Shown here: positions 17,971 through 27,222 of the stretch, piece by piece
How the letters are laid out: each line of letters starts with the position of its first letter
Numbering within the stretch: the stretch's first letter is position 1
Source of the DNA: Pararhizobium sp. IMCC21322
GTDB taxonomy: Bacteria; Pseudomonadota; Alphaproteobacteria; Rhizobiales; GCA-2746425
Reading direction: 5' to 3'
DNA length: 64,000 bases
Assembly: GCF_030758295.1 (NCBI RefSeq)
Contig: NZ_CP132335.1
Span: 3,758,412 to 3,822,411, forward strand
The notes under the pieces: model-generated
Told to the model about the DNA's origin: nothing
The model's input: only the letters and a program-made list of their open reading frames with translations
The model's database searches: none
Program-made: the position numbers and the translations under genes

Positions 17971-20168
17971 AGACGAGACCACTTCATCAGGGCGGGCAGA
18001 AAGGCGAGGTCCGCGATCAGGGCCAACAGGAACACCGCAATTGCCAGTCCTCCGAATTCTTCCACTGTTGGCAAATTCGCGCCAAATGCCCCGAAAAGAC
18101 CACCCACCAGCACCATAGAGGTCACGACAACCGGGGGCGTCACGTCCTGCATCGCACGCACCAGACGCTGCGGTTCAAACGCCGAAGTCAGCCGAAAGCG
18201 GTTCATGACGTGAATGGTGTCGTCCACAGCAATTCCAAACGCGAGCGTCATTGCAATACCGGCGGCGAAGGAAACCCCCAGTCCGGTTGCTCCAAGAGCT
18301 GCACCAACCAAAGCCACGGGCAGAATATTCGCGGCTAGGGCAAGCACACCGGCTTTGACGCTCTTCAGCCACAAAGCAATGATCAGACCCACCGCGCCAA
18401 TCGCGAACAGAAGGCTGAGACTGAGGGCACGGATCATGTCTTTGCTGACGAAGGCTGACATGACTTCCGGCCCTGAGACCTGCACAGAATTTGCCCCGGA
18501 CGCTCTGGAGATGGTGGATAGTTCAACCTCAATCTGAGCTGTCAACGCGCGTGTTTGCGCCGAATTTTGATAATGAAAGGGAACTGTCACGATTGTCTGA
18601 TCGGCCTCTATACCCTCCAGCCTTTTCCGAAGTAGCTCGGGAAGTTGCCCCGTCAATTCTGTAAGTTCCATCCCGGATGTTGCCGCCATATCAGCGATGG
18701 TCGCGATCGAAAATGGCGTCAGTTCCGGGGCCGCCGCCTCCACCCTGGCCGAGACGGTGCGTGCCATTGTAACGGGGTTTTCGCCAGCAAGATCGACAGT
18801 GATCTGCAGCGTCGAGACGGCTCCGAATGAGCTCTCGATGTCCTGCATCGTTTGCACTACGGGATCGGTTTCGCGCAGGTTTTCATAGAGAGAAAACCGG
18901 GTGTCCGCCAGGATGTAGGCAACACACGCGACCACGGTCAGAAGCAGTCCTGTCACTGCGACCGGACGATCCGCGGCAATGCCGAACCGTGCCAGCCAGA
19001 ACCAATTGCAAAACCGCCGAGGCGCACCGGATGATGCCTCAGCCAGTCGCTCCCGGCCCAGGAGAAGCAAGGCAGCCGCCCCCAGTGCTGTGTTCGCCAA
19101 GAGCACACCGCAACTGGCTGCCAGAACCGCCAGAGCGCCACTTGTGCCCATCTGCGATATGGCGTCAGAGCCAGACAGCCCTAACGAAAGAAAGGCGATG
19201 GCTGTTGTGAGAGACGTCAGCAAGACGGCAGGTCCAATGCGCAACAACGTTTCTAGGATAGGACGCACTGAAGAGCTGCGAAGCATCGTGCGTTGTTCCA
19301 TGCCCAAATGTACGGCGTCGGACAGACAAAGCGCCAACACCAAAACAGGAAGAGCAACAGAGATCACGTTGATTTCAGCGCCCAGCCAGCCCAGTGCGCC
19401 TACTCCCCAAAGCAAGGCGGTCCCGGCCGACAGAAGCGTTGTCACGGCAACCCACCAGCCGTTAAGCGCAATGACCGCAACCAAAATTCCGAAGATTGCC
19501 CCCACCACATTGAGGCGCACAAAATCCTGCAACAGATACGTGCTTGACCGGTCCAGCGCGACGGGAAGTCCTGTTAACCTGTGGCTTATTCCAGGTTCCG
19601 CAAGGCGCATTGTGGCCAGCGCTTCGATCCGGGCAATCGCCATGCCATCCGTGGGTCCGATAACCGTGATCAATGCGCTCTGGCGATCCAGCGTCAACAC
19701 ACGCGACAGATCTGGCTGCACCGCATGTGCTTCGCGCCACGTCCGGGTGGGGTCTCCCGGCAGGCCTTCCAGTGTCAGAGCACCTTGATCCGCTGTAGGA
19801 ATGGGAACCGAAAAAGGAGAATAAACAGCATCAATGCCCTCCATCAGTTGCAGATCCAAAGCAAGATCGATCAGGGCTGCTGTTGACGTTGGCGCGGCCA
19901 AGTCCTCACCCTTTACCAGGATCAGAACCCCGTCTGCCGCACCATATTTTTCCAGATATGTCGAAAAGTCGTCGTAGCGTTCGCCACCGCCGCTAAAAAT
20001 GCGATCCAGACCATGGTCAAACTTAAGGCGCACAACTCCGTGCGCCGCCAAAAGATCAATCAAGATGAGAACAAGCCACAGTGCGGCCACTCCTAAAATC
20101 TTGTTTTTTTTGAATGGCTTAGCTGAACGCAATAACTCTTGCTTTCCCCATGATCCATTATCATGCAC
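17967..20168 (-). CDS. RND-superfamily exporter, MMPL/hydrophobe type
   Basis: A 733-residue exporter with duplicated halves: one N-terminal helix, a periplasmic loop, five helices; then a second helix, loop and five helices. The loop shows DHGLDRIFSGGGERYDDFSTY. Proton-relay-type helix segments appear as ALCLSDAVHLGMEQ and, in the second half, FGIAVDDTIHVMNRFR, where the acidic residues are conserved in MMPL and HpnN-like proteins. The start GTG 20168 is uncertain because no ATG lies near. It begins a tight operon with a secreted unknown and a DUF422 carotenoid-type protein. Export of a hydrophobic lipid (polyketide, hopanoid, carotenoid) to the outer membrane is the usual role of relatives. 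Confidence 0.87.
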   Translation of the reverse strand: MHDNGSWGKQELLRSAKPFKKNKILGVAALWLVLILIDLLAAHGVVRLKFDHGLDRIFSGGGERYDDFSTYLEKYGAADGVLILVKGEDLAAPTSTAALIDLALDLQLMEGIDAVYSPFSVPIPTADQGALTLEGLPGDPTRTWREAHAVQPDLSRVLTLDRQSALITVIGPTDGMAIARIEALATMRLAEPGISHRLTGLPVALDRSSTYLLQDFVRLNVVGAIFGILVAVIALNGWWVAVTTLLSAGTALLWGVGALGWLGAEINVISVALPVLVLALCLSDAVHLGMEQRTMLRSSSVRPILETLLRIGPAVLLTSLTTAIAFLSLGLSGSDAISQMGTSGALAVLAASCGVLLANTALGAAALLLLGRERLAEASSGAPRRFCNWFWLARFGIAADRPVAVTGLLLTVVACVAYILADTRFSLYENLRETDPVVQTMQDIESSFGAVSTLQITVDLAGENPVTMARTVSARVEAAAPELTPFSIATIADMAATSGMELTELTGQLPELLRKRLEGIEADQTIVTVPFHYQNSAQTRALTAQIEVELSTISRASGANSVQVSGPEVMSAFVSKDMIRALSLSLLFAIGAVGLIIALWLKSVKAGVLALAANILPVALVGAALGATGLGVSFAAGIAMTLAFGIAVDDTIHVMNRFRLTSAFEPQRLVRAMQDVTPPVVVTSMVLVGGLFGAFGANLPTVEEFGGLAIAVFLLALIADLAFLPALMKWSRL

Positions 20169-20811
20169 GAATGAAAGATTACTGGCAAATATCCCAATTC
20201 AACGATGCCACTCTACAAGTCCTGGTGCCGGTGCCGGGCTGTTGTTGGCCAGACCTGTAGAACATCTGCAGGAGTTTGGCCGGATTGGCGTTTTTCAACG
20301 GAATAAACTCTTGGCAATAGGTCGCAAGTCAGGTGTCCAATGGTAGTTGGAGCTGGACGTTGTCTTGAACGATTTATACGCGGGTCTGATCTCATGACCG
20401 CCAGAAAGTCACAATGAAAATCAGACGGTTTTTGTGGGCCTTGCAGCGTTAGCCATATGCGCTGTCACCGGCTGGCTGGCATAAAACGACGTCACTGCTG
20501 GGCCATGGTGAACGCAATCTGGGTCCTGGGCGGAAACGGGTTTGCCTCTTGGCGCCATCGTTCTCCAACCGCCGCCGCAAAATCTGATCCATGGACGTGG
20601 TCGGGCGCGCCTGCACTGCGATTGAGCAACTGACGCGAGACGAAAGTCTCGACAATTCTGGCTGCATGCATACTTGAAGCGGAGGGCATCGTTGCTTCTT
20701 TCGCCTGATCTTCACATTGCAGCTCTTTTGGGAGGTTCAATTCATGATCTGCATGAATTTACTTGGCAGCCGCCCCGTTCTAAATTGGGGCGTAATTTCC
20801 AGTAGGTTGAG
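20169..20811. other. Intergenic region, one doubtful small frame
   Basis: About 640 bases between divergent genes. The minus-strand frame 20492-20689 or 20740 (listed separately) is the only candidate. No RNA gene or clear terminator was seen. Confidence 0.3.
20492..20689 (-). CDS. Possible small hypothetical protein
   Basis: A 65-residue frame from ATG 20689 (82 residues from TTG 20740). It reads like a plausible soluble peptide (SSMHAARIVETFVSRQLLNR, then GSDFAAAVGERW) but matches no family I know. The ribosome site is weak (GAAAG). It could be the tail of a decayed gene. Low confidence that it is expressed. Confidence 0.25.
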   Translation of the reverse strand: MPSASSMHAARIVETFVSRQLLNRSAGAPDHVHGSDFAAAVGERWRQEANPFPPRTQIAFTMAQQ

Positions 20812-21252
20812 ATGAAAAACCACATGAATTTTTCCAGCCTGGGTCCAGACGACCTGCCGCTACTAATGGCAATACCCGCAGGGCTTTTCGACAACCCAAT
20901 GGACCCGGCGCAAGCTGCGGCGTTTCTGGCCGATCCGCTGCATGAACTGGTACTGGCCTTTGATGGAGATCTGGCCGTTGGAATGGCGTCTGGCACCGTT
21001 CTCCTCCACCCGGATAAACCGCCTGCAATGTTCGTCAACGAGGTCGGCGTGCGCGAGAGCCATCTGTGCCAGGGTATTGGGACGGCCGTCACCAAAGAAC
21101 TGTTCGCTATCGCACGCGCACGCGGCTGCAAAGGTATCTGGCTGGGGACCGAGCCCGACAACGCCCCTGCCCTGGCGCTTTATCGCAAATTGGGAGGGGA
21201 CGAAGTACAAGGCGTCTATTTCGGATGGGAAGGCGCACTCGACACCAATTAG
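20812..21252 (+). CDS. GNAT-family N-acetyltransferase
   Basis: A 146-residue acetyl-CoA-dependent acetyltransferase. The acetyl-CoA-binding motif A follows strand 4 as FVNEVGVRESHLCQGIGTAVT (Q/RxxGxG/A form), and motif B-like ALALYRKLGGDEVQGVYFGWE closes the fold. The overall pattern resembles aminoglycoside 3-N-acetyltransferase I-like GNATs (LHELVLAFDGDLAVGMASGTVL), but the substrate is unknown and resistance should not be assumed. It starts at ATG 20812 with AGGTTGAG upstream. It ends before a shared bidirectional terminator. Confidence 0.88.
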   Translation: MKNHMNFSSLGPDDLPLLMAIPAGLFDNPMDPAQAAAFLADPLHELVLAFDGDLAVGMASGTVLLHPDKPPAMFVNEVGVRESHLCQGIGTAVTKELFAIARARGCKGIWLGTEPDNAPALALYRKLGGDEVQGVYFGWEGALDTN

Positions 21253-21325
21253 GCTTCCCCTGCCTTTCCCAAGCCCAATCCGCATTGACTGTACGGTCAA
21301 CCGACGAGCAACGCATTCGGCGCCT

Positions 21326-21354
21326 AAAAAACCCGGCTATAAACCGGGTTTTTT
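21326..21354. terminator. Bidirectional rho-independent terminator
   Basis: AAAAAACCCGG/CCGGGTTTTTT with a 7-base loop serves both the acetyltransferase (plus) and thrS (minus), each strand ending in a T run. It is the clearest terminator in the window. Confidence 0.92.
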
Positions 21355-21363
21355 ATCTTCAAT

Positions 21364-23298
21364 TCATTTGGCTTTTAGTCTTGCCAAATCCGGCGGAGTT
21401 GCTTCCTGCACAAAACTCTCTATCGCTTCTTCCAAAGTCATGACCGTTTGCTGTTTGGAGCCGATCCGACGAATGGACACGGTTCCCTGTTCAGCCTCTC
21501 GGCCACCTAGCGCGATAATGGCAGGCACTTTGCCAAGACTGTGCTCGCGAACCTTGTAGTTGATCTTCTCATTGCGCAAATCCGCATCGACGCGCAGGCC
21601 TGCGGCACGCATGGCTTCACGCACTTTCACAGCATACTCATCAGCTTCTGATGTGATGGTTGCAATCATGATCTGCAACGGCGCCAGCCACAGTGGGAAG
21701 TGACCGGCATGATGCTCGATGAGAATGCCTGTAAAGCGCTCCAACGAGCCAAAAATGGCCCGATGCAGCATGACTGGAGTGTGCTTCTCGCCATCGGAGC
21801 CGATGTAGAAGGCACCCAACCGCTCCGGCAGGTTCAAATCCACCTGCAACGTGCCGCATTGCCAGTCCCGGCCAATTGCATCACGCAAAACATATTCCAG
21901 TTTGGGGCCATAAAAGGCGCCCTCACCCGGGTTCAGCGTATAGGCATCGCCAGCCGCTTCCACGGCGGTTTTCAATGCCGCTTCCGCTTCGTCCCAAACT
22001 TCATCAGTCCCGACACGCTTTTCGGGACGATCCGAGAATTTGATGCGAATATCGGTAAACCCGAAATCGGCATAAATCGACAGCAACAGATTGTGGATCG
22101 CCAGGCATTCCTGCGTGATCTGATCATCCGTCACAAAAACATGCGCATCGTCCTGGGTGAACGAGCGAACCCGCATCAGCCCATGCAGCGCACCTGATGG
22201 CTCGTAACGATGCACCTTGCCAAATTCACTGATTTTGGCCGGCAGATCGCGATAGGATTTCAGCCCGTTCTTGAACACCTGAACATGGCCAGGACAATTC
22301 ATCGGCTTCAGCGCAAACACGCGCTCATCCGGTGTTGTCGTGGTGTACATGTTCTCGCCGAATTTTTCCCAGTGACCAGAAGCTTCCCACAGGCTTCGGT
22401 CAAGCATATCCGGCGTGTTCACCTCATCATAATCAGCACCATCGTTTCGGCGACGCATATAATTGATAAGGTTCTGAAACAGGCTCCAGCCTTTTTCATG
22501 CCAGAAAACGGACCCGGGACCTTCATCCTGGAAGTGAAACAGATCCATCTCGCGGCCGAGCTTGCGATGATCGCGTTTTTCCGCTTCTTCAAGCCGTGTC
22601 AGATAGGCTTTCAGATCTTTTTCATTGTTCCAGGCGGTGCCGTAAATCCGGGTCAGCATGGCATTATCACTGTCACCGCGCCAATAGGCTCCGGCCACTT
22701 TCATCAGCTTGAACGCCTGCCCGATCTGGCCGGTAGACACCATATGCGGCCCCCGGCACATATCGTACCAGTCACCCTGATGATAAATATTGACGTCTTC
22801 GCCCTCAGGAATCGCGTCCAGCAATTCCACCTTGTAGCCCTCGCCCAAATCAGCGAATGCCTTGGCGGTATCTTCGCGGGACCAGACCTGTTTGGTGAAA
22901 CGCTCATTGCGCTGGATGATCTCTTTCATCTTGGCTTCGATCTTCGGCAGATCGTCCAGCGTAAAGGGTTCATTGCGCGCAAAATCGTAAAAGAAGCCAT
23001 CTTCAATGACGGGCCCGATGGTCACTTGGGTACCAGGATACAGTTCCTGCACAGCTTCGGCCATCACATGCGCCGCATCGTGGCGGATCAGATCCAGGGC
23101 ACGCTCATCGTCACGGGTGACAATTTCGACAACAGCGCCATCATGCAACGGATCGGTCAGGTCTGTGAGCGTGCCATCCAGCACCATCGCAACAGATTTT
23201 TTTGCAAGGGATTTTGAGATATTTTCGGCCAGATCCAGCCCTCTGGAACCATCGTCCAAAGACCGTTCTGAGCCATCGGGTAGTTTTACGGAAATCAT
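21364..23298 (-). CDS. thrS: Threonyl-tRNA synthetase
   Basis: Class II aminoacyl-tRNA synthetase charging tRNA-Thr, 644 residues. Order: TGS domain ([18 protein letters not shown], 1-60), editing/SAD domain with [20 protein letters not shown] and YDMCRGPHM (about 60-240), the catalytic core with the Zn-site segment [14 protein letters not shown] and motif 2 [17 protein letters not shown], then motif 3 and the anticodon-binding domain. ATG 23298 is chosen because GGAG lies 7 bases upstream; the frame opens 6 codons earlier. Length is standard. YidD follows the same direction upstream. Confidence 0.98.
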   Translation of the reverse strand: MISVKLPDGSERSLDDGSRGLDLAENISKSLAKKSVAMVLDGTLTDLTDPLHDGAVVEIVTRDDERALDLIRHDAAHVMAEAVQELYPGTQVTIGPVIEDGFFYDFARNEPFTLDDLPKIEAKMKEIIQRNERFTKQVWSREDTAKAFADLGEGYKVELLDAIPEGEDVNIYHQGDWYDMCRGPHMVSTGQIGQAFKLMKVAGAYWRGDSDNAMLTRIYGTAWNNEKDLKAYLTRLEEAEKRDHRKLGREMDLFHFQDEGPGSVFWHEKGWSLFQNLINYMRRRNDGADYDEVNTPDMLDRSLWEASGHWEKFGENMYTTTTPDERVFALKPMNCPGHVQVFKNGLKSYRDLPAKISEFGKVHRYEPSGALHGLMRVRSFTQDDAHVFVTDDQITQECLAIHNLLLSIYADFGFTDIRIKFSDRPEKRVGTDEVWDEAEAALKTAVEAAGDAYTLNPGEGAFYGPKLEYVLRDAIGRDWQCGTLQVDLNLPERLGAFYIGSDGEKHTPVMLHRAIFGSLERFTGILIEHHAGHFPLWLAPLQIMIATITSEADEYAVKVREAMRAAGLRVDADLRNEKINYKVREHSLGKVPAIIALGGREAEQGTVSIRRIGSKQQTVMTLEEAIESFVQEATPPDLARLKAK

Positions 23299-23437
23299 TA
23301 TTTGTCTCCTGCTCACTCTCTGCCAACGAATGCAGGTAAGCCGTTTGTGTTAAATTACGCGGGCGGTTTAGCGCGAGCGCATGTGTGATGCAAGTATTTG
23401 CCTGCAGATCTGAAGAGACGCCGTTTCCGGCATCCGC

Positions 23438-23773
23438 TCAGTCCAGTCGGGTCGCCGGGTCAATATGACGGCCTGTCCAGCGCCCATAACGCCATGGCAG
23501 GTACCAGACCGCATTAGCTGGAAGTCTTTCAGGTGCCGGATCATGGCCCGATGCCCCAAACGGATTACACCTGCAAAACCGCGCCAATGTCATCCACCCG
23601 CCTGCCCACAATCCAAACCGGGAAATGGATTCAGTTCCATAGGATGAACAGGTCGGCGCGTAACGACAGGATGAACCCAACAGTGGCGAAATCACTTTCT
23701 GATAGAACGTGATCAGCCCCAGTCCCACATATCTCGGCCATTTTCGGGGGGAAAAAGTGTCAGATTTATTCAT
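23438..23773 (-). CDS. yidD: Membrane protein insertion efficiency factor YidD
   Basis: A 111-residue YidD-family protein that helps the YidC/Sec insertion machinery at the inner face of the membrane. The conserved core is clear: LITFYQKVISPLLGSSCRYA, PTCSSYGTESISRFG, and RFCRCNPFGASGHDPAP, with the Cys residues typical of the family. It lies upstream of thrS in the same direction, an arrangement common in alphaproteobacteria. Confidence 0.95.
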   Translation of the reverse strand: MNKSDTFSPRKWPRYVGLGLITFYQKVISPLLGSSCRYAPTCSSYGTESISRFGLWAGGWMTLARFCRCNPFGASGHDPAPERLPANAVWYLPWRYGRWTGRHIDPATRLD

Positions 23774-23887
23774 TATCAGCGGGCCTGAAGACCCGTTCCA
23801 TCTTGTCTGTTGCAGAAAATCACGGCATTCTAGAGTTCAATTGATTCATCAAATGGTTCCATACGAACACAACATGCTCTGGATCCC

Positions 23888-24526
23888 ATGACACGTCGCC
23901 AGCTTAACATACTCATCCCTGCGGTCGGCATTGCCATTATAATTGGCATTGTCTGGAACTGGCTGGCTGGCAATACCGGTAAAATGGTTTACGTCCTGAC
24001 ACCCGCCGATTCAGATGACTCTGCCCGCATTGAAAGACTGATCACCGAGCCAATCGAACAGAAACTGGAAGACGCGGGAGGCGTGGGGGAGATTCAGACA
24101 TACAATGTGGCGGGCCTGTCAGCCATCACTGTTGAAGCCGGAGCCTTTGGAATATCCATCGATGGCCTGACCCAAAAGCTGACGGAGTTGATCCCGCCCT
24201 GGACTGTTGAAGAGTTGACCCTGCGCCCCTCGATTATTGGTCTCGACAAGAATGATGTCGTCCACGTTTTCAGAATTTACAATGATGTCTCTGATGAACG
24301 CCTGATGCAAACCGCAGCAAACCTTCTGATCGGCGAATTGAAGAATATTGATCTGAGAGTATTTGCCAATCCACTCAACACGGAATCAGCCGCAGATGAA
24401 CAGACCTATGTGGCTTTGGGCGCTGTCGATGAGGAACCGTTTTCAGATATGGTAGAAAGCATCCAGAACCGCATTCCTCCAGAGGTTTATCTAAGCGCGC
24501 ACTACGAAGTCTCGTCCCATTTCTGA
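23888..24526 (+). CDS. Stand-alone RND porter-like domain with a membrane anchor
   Basis: A 212-residue protein with one N-terminal helix (LNILIPAVGIAIIIGIVW). It is followed by a region very like the first periplasmic porter subdomain of AcrB/MexB-type RND pumps: ARIERLITEPIEQKLEDAGG, then VGEIQTYNVAGLSAITVEAG. In a full pump this would lead into helices TM2-TM6, but here the gene stops after about 190 periplasmic residues (ends YEVSSHF). The frame is intact with normal codon use, so it looks like a real short gene rather than a fresh truncation. Function unknown; it could modulate a pump or be an exapted fragment. Confidence 0.75.
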   Translation: MTRRQLNILIPAVGIAIIIGIVWNWLAGNTGKMVYVLTPADSDDSARIERLITEPIEQKLEDAGGVGEIQTYNVAGLSAITVEAGAFGISIDGLTQKLTELIPPWTVEELTLRPSIIGLDKNDVVHVFRIYNDVSDERLMQTAANLLIGELKNIDLRVFANPLNTESAADEQTYVALGAVDEEPFSDMVESIQNRIPPEVYLSAHYEVSSHF

Positions 24527-24543
24527 CTGCGCCTGAAGACCAA

Positions 24544-24993
24544 CTAAGCCCGCGCCTTGATCTTTCGATCCGCTTCAATCTGGTCGAGTGCATCCACCAC
24601 CGCGTCAAACACCAGCAAGGTGGAGGCATGGCGTGCGCGATAGTCTCGAACCGGCTCAAGAAACTTCAATGCCTCAAAACGCCCTTCCGGCGGTGGTGCG
24701 CCTTCTTTCATCATGGCATACATCGTGGCTTTCAAACTGCGCAATTCATCCGCGGTCGCACCAACAATATTGGCGGCGACGATTGAAGCAGATGACTGGC
24801 CGAGCGCGCAGGCCTTGACCTCTTGCGCAAAATCCGTGACCTGCCCCGCATCGACCTTCAAATCCACGGAAATGGTAGAGCCGCACAATTTGGAATGGGC
24901 TTTTGCCGAGGCATCAGGCGCGTCCAGCGTTCCAATGCGCGGAATATTTCCGGCAAATTCCAAAATCTTTGCGTTGTAGATCTCGTCAATCAT
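24544..24993 (-). CDS. IscU/SufU-like iron-sulfur scaffold protein
   Basis: A 149-residue NifU-N domain protein expected to hold Fe-S clusters during assembly. Ligand-type residues are seen as KLCGSTISVDLKV (Cys37) and VKACALGQSSASI (Cys62, in the family LGQSSAS motif). The third canonical Cys is replaced in the C-terminal region (VRDYRARHAST), as is usual for the alphaproteobacterial SufU-like branch. It is convergent with the RND-like gene, 15 bases apart. No suf or isc genes are nearby. Confidence 0.9.
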   Translation of the reverse strand: MIDEIYNAKILEFAGNIPRIGTLDAPDASAKAHSKLCGSTISVDLKVDAGQVTDFAQEVKACALGQSSASIVAANIVGATADELRSLKATMYAMMKEGAPPPEGRFEALKFLEPVRDYRARHASTLLVFDAVVDALDQIEADRKIKARA

Positions 24994-25204
24994 CGTGAAT
25001 AATGCCTATTCTCGCTGGTACGACTTCAAAATTGATGACATTGCGTGTCAGTATATAGGTTGCTTTGAGCAAATTGTCAGTCATTCAGCTTGCCTCTGTT
25101 CTGATATGCCTTATCTCCTTGCAGCAGGGTCGACTGGCTGAAACTGGCTGGAATGGCCTATATTAAGGGAAATCCAATCCCGGCTTGCCGATCAGGAGTT
25201 TAAA

Positions 25205-25837
25205 ATGGACGCAATTCTTGGGCCACTCAAAAAGGCCACAACTGCCGAGCAACCGGCTCGTTCGCGCCCCACGCGCGAACAGGCGGAAGAAGCAGTGCGT
25301 ATACTGATTGCCTGGGCCGGAGACGACCCCTCGCGCGAAGGCGTCCTCGACACGCCGAAACGCGTGGTCAAAGCCTATGAGGAATTTTACCGAGGCTATA
25401 ATGAGAGCCCTCAGGACGTTCTGGCGCGCACATTTGAAGATGTCGGCGGCTATGATGATATCGTCATTGTGCGGGACATCCCGTTCTACTCCCATTGCGA
25501 GCACCATATGGTGCCATTCACCGGCAAAGCCCATATTGGCTATTATCCGGTTGAGGGCGTCGTGGGCCTGTCAAAACTGGCGCGGGTCACAGATGTATTC
25601 GCCCGCCGCATGCAAACGCAGGAAAATCTGACGGCGCAGATTACAGATGCCATCGACGACGCTTTGCAACCGCGTGGTGTCGCCGTTCTGCTGGAAGCGG
25701 AACACATGTGCATGTCCCTGCGCGGCGTACAGAAACATGGCGTTTCAACTATCACAACGCAGTTCAAAGGCGTGTTTCGGGATGACCCGAACGAGCAAAC
25801 CCGCTTCCTGACACTGGTGCGCGGCAAGTCAGCCTGA
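25205..25837 (+). CDS. folE: GTP cyclohydrolase I
   Basis: A 210-residue FolE type IA enzyme converting GTP to 7,8-dihydroneopterin triphosphate, the first step of folate and pterin synthesis. Zinc and active-site motifs are intact: [46 protein letters not shown], and [16 protein letters not shown] with the second zinc Cys. AGGAG lies 7 bases before ATG 25205. It is separated from the carbonic-anhydrase-like gene by a hairpin. hisI is found about 6 kb away rather than adjacent, as it often is in relatives. Confidence 0.97.
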   Translation: MDAILGPLKKATTAEQPARSRPTREQAEEAVRILIAWAGDDPSREGVLDTPKRVVKAYEEFYRGYNESPQDVLARTFEDVGGYDDIVIVRDIPFYSHCEHHMVPFTGKAHIGYYPVEGVVGLSKLARVTDVFARRMQTQENLTAQITDAIDDALQPRGVAVLLEAEHMCMSLRGVQKHGVSTITTQFKGVFRDDPNEQTRFLTLVRGKSA

Positions 25838-25859
25838 CCATAACTCATCCATTGCGAAT

Positions 25860-25890
25860 GCAGGTGGATTTGCAAAGCAAATTCGCCTGC
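25860..25890 (+). terminator. Hairpin after folE
   Basis: GCAGGTGGATTTGC can pair with GCAAATTCGCCTGC (14 positions, two imperfect) across a 3-base loop. There is no T run, so it may be a processing or attenuation hairpin rather than a full terminator. Confidence 0.45.
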
Positions 25891-25922
25891 TTCATAACGG
25901 TTTCTCACTCAGGGAGAAGCCG

Positions 25923-26450
25923 ATGCCAGTTTACGAACTTGATGGTCAATCACCGGAACACCCGGGGTCAGACGACATCTGGATTGCCCCCGATTCACAC
26001 ATCATCGGCAACGTAAAACTGGGTCCGAAAGTCGGCATCTGGTTCGGTGCTGTGTTGCGCGGTGACAATGAGCTCATCATCATTGGCGAGGGTACCAATA
26101 TTCAGGAGCACACCATGGTGCACACTGATCCTGGGTTTCCTGCAACGATTGGAAAAAACTGCACCATCGGACATCGTGCCATCATTCATGGCTGCACGAT
26201 TGACGACAATTCCCTAATTGGAATGGGGGCGATTGTTCTGAACGGCGCGCATATCGGCAAAAACTGTCTGATTGGCGCGGGGGCACTCATTCCCGAGGGC
26301 AAGAACATTCCCGACAATTCACTGGTCGTCGGCATGCCAGGCAAAGTCATCCGCACCCTCACCGATGATGATGCTTCAAAGCTGACCGCTTCAGCGCTGA
26401 ATTACCAAAAAAATGCCAAACGGTTTTTGAGCGGTTTGAAGCAAGTCTAG
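25923..26450 (+). CDS. Gamma-carbonic anhydrase-family protein
   Basis: A 175-residue left-handed beta-helix protein (hexapeptide repeats such as IGKNCTIGHRAIIHGCTI and IGKNCLIGAGALIPEG). The gamma-class zinc histidines are recognisable: one in EHTMVHTD and two in GHRAIIHG. Enzymes of this group hydrate CO2, but many short family members (YrdA/PaaY type) have thioesterase or unknown roles. ATG 25923 follows AGGGAG. It may be co-transcribed with folE. Confidence 0.9.
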   Translation: MPVYELDGQSPEHPGSDDIWIAPDSHIIGNVKLGPKVGIWFGAVLRGDNELIIIGEGTNIQEHTMVHTDPGFPATIGKNCTIGHRAIIHGCTIDDNSLIGMGAIVLNGAHIGKNCLIGAGALIPEGKNIPDNSLVVGMPGKVIRTLTDDDASKLTASALNYQKNAKRFLSGLKQV

Positions 26451-26460
26451 AGTTCTGGGC

Positions 26461-27081
26461 TCAATCCGTACTCGCAGTTTCCGCCAGAAGATGGTCGTCG
26501 CTCCTGTCGGCAACAGAAACCCATTTGCCCGCATGTTTGCTGGATTGGCGTTTGAGATAATTGTAAGGCGTTTCTGTCCAATGCTTGATCAGCGCTTCCT
26601 GATTATCCAGAACGAAATCTCCCCGATCTGTACGCACGGTCAGGACCGCGTGGCCACCGCCGTCAATATCGCGAACAACAGTAATCAGCAGACTGCCTGC
26701 GGGCCAACCGGCCTGTATAAGGTGATGCCGCTTCAACAGGACGTAATCTTCGCAATCGCCATATTGATCCGGAAATGCCCAAACCTCTGGAACTGAATAA
26801 AGCTCAATGTCCGTAACCGGCTGAACCGATTGGTTGACCATATGGTTGATCTGAATGAGTTCGTCCCAACGCTCCTGCGTCAATGCCATAGCCCGATCCT
26901 GGCTGACCTGTGAGCGACACTCCTGCGGATTGGCGCGACAGAATTTGACGTGGCCAATTGGGGGTCGGGTTTTGCCCGTCACCGCCATAAAAGCAGAGTT
27001 TACATCTCTGGCATCAGAATGTTCAATCGCAGTGAAAGCGACGATAAAGCCAAACAATAGGGATCGTTTCAAGTATTTCAT
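26461..27081 (-). CDS. BTLCP-family transglutaminase-like cysteine protease
   Basis: A 206-residue periplasmic protein of the bacterial transglutaminase-like Cys proteinase family (DUF920), related to LapG. A signal peptide is followed by the catalytic triad: Cys in YGDCEDYVLLKR, His in GGGHAVLTVRTDRG, Asp in FVLDNQ. LapG-like members cut surface adhesins to release biofilm cells, but no LapD/LapA partner is near, so the substrate is unknown. ATG 27081 gives a clean signal peptide (MKYLKRSLLFGFIVAFTAI). Two to four residues at the start of the mature part are uncertain. Confidence 0.88.
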   Translation of the reverse strand: MKYLKRSLLFGFIVAFTAIEHSDARDVNSAFMAVTGKTRPPIGHVKFCRANPQECRSQVSQDRAMALTQERWDELIQINHMVNQSVQPVTDIELYSVPEVWAFPDQYGDCEDYVLLKRHHLIQAGWPAGSLLITVVRDIDGGGHAVLTVRTDRGDFVLDNQEALIKHWTETPYNYLKRQSSKHAGKWVSVADRSDDHLLAETASTD

Positions 27082-27222
27082 GGACTCTGACCTCAATTTC
27101 AATCAAGATCAGAATACAGTCCATGATTTTACATCACGCCAAAAATCAGATGTACTTTTAAATCTAATTTATTGATAATTTTATTTAAATTTATAACATT
27201 GTTTTAACCACAAAATATGTGG

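Noticed and set aside
22210-23217. 335-codon open frame on the plus strand
   Set aside because: It lies entirely antisense to thrS, whose motifs are intact; the translation has no domain character.
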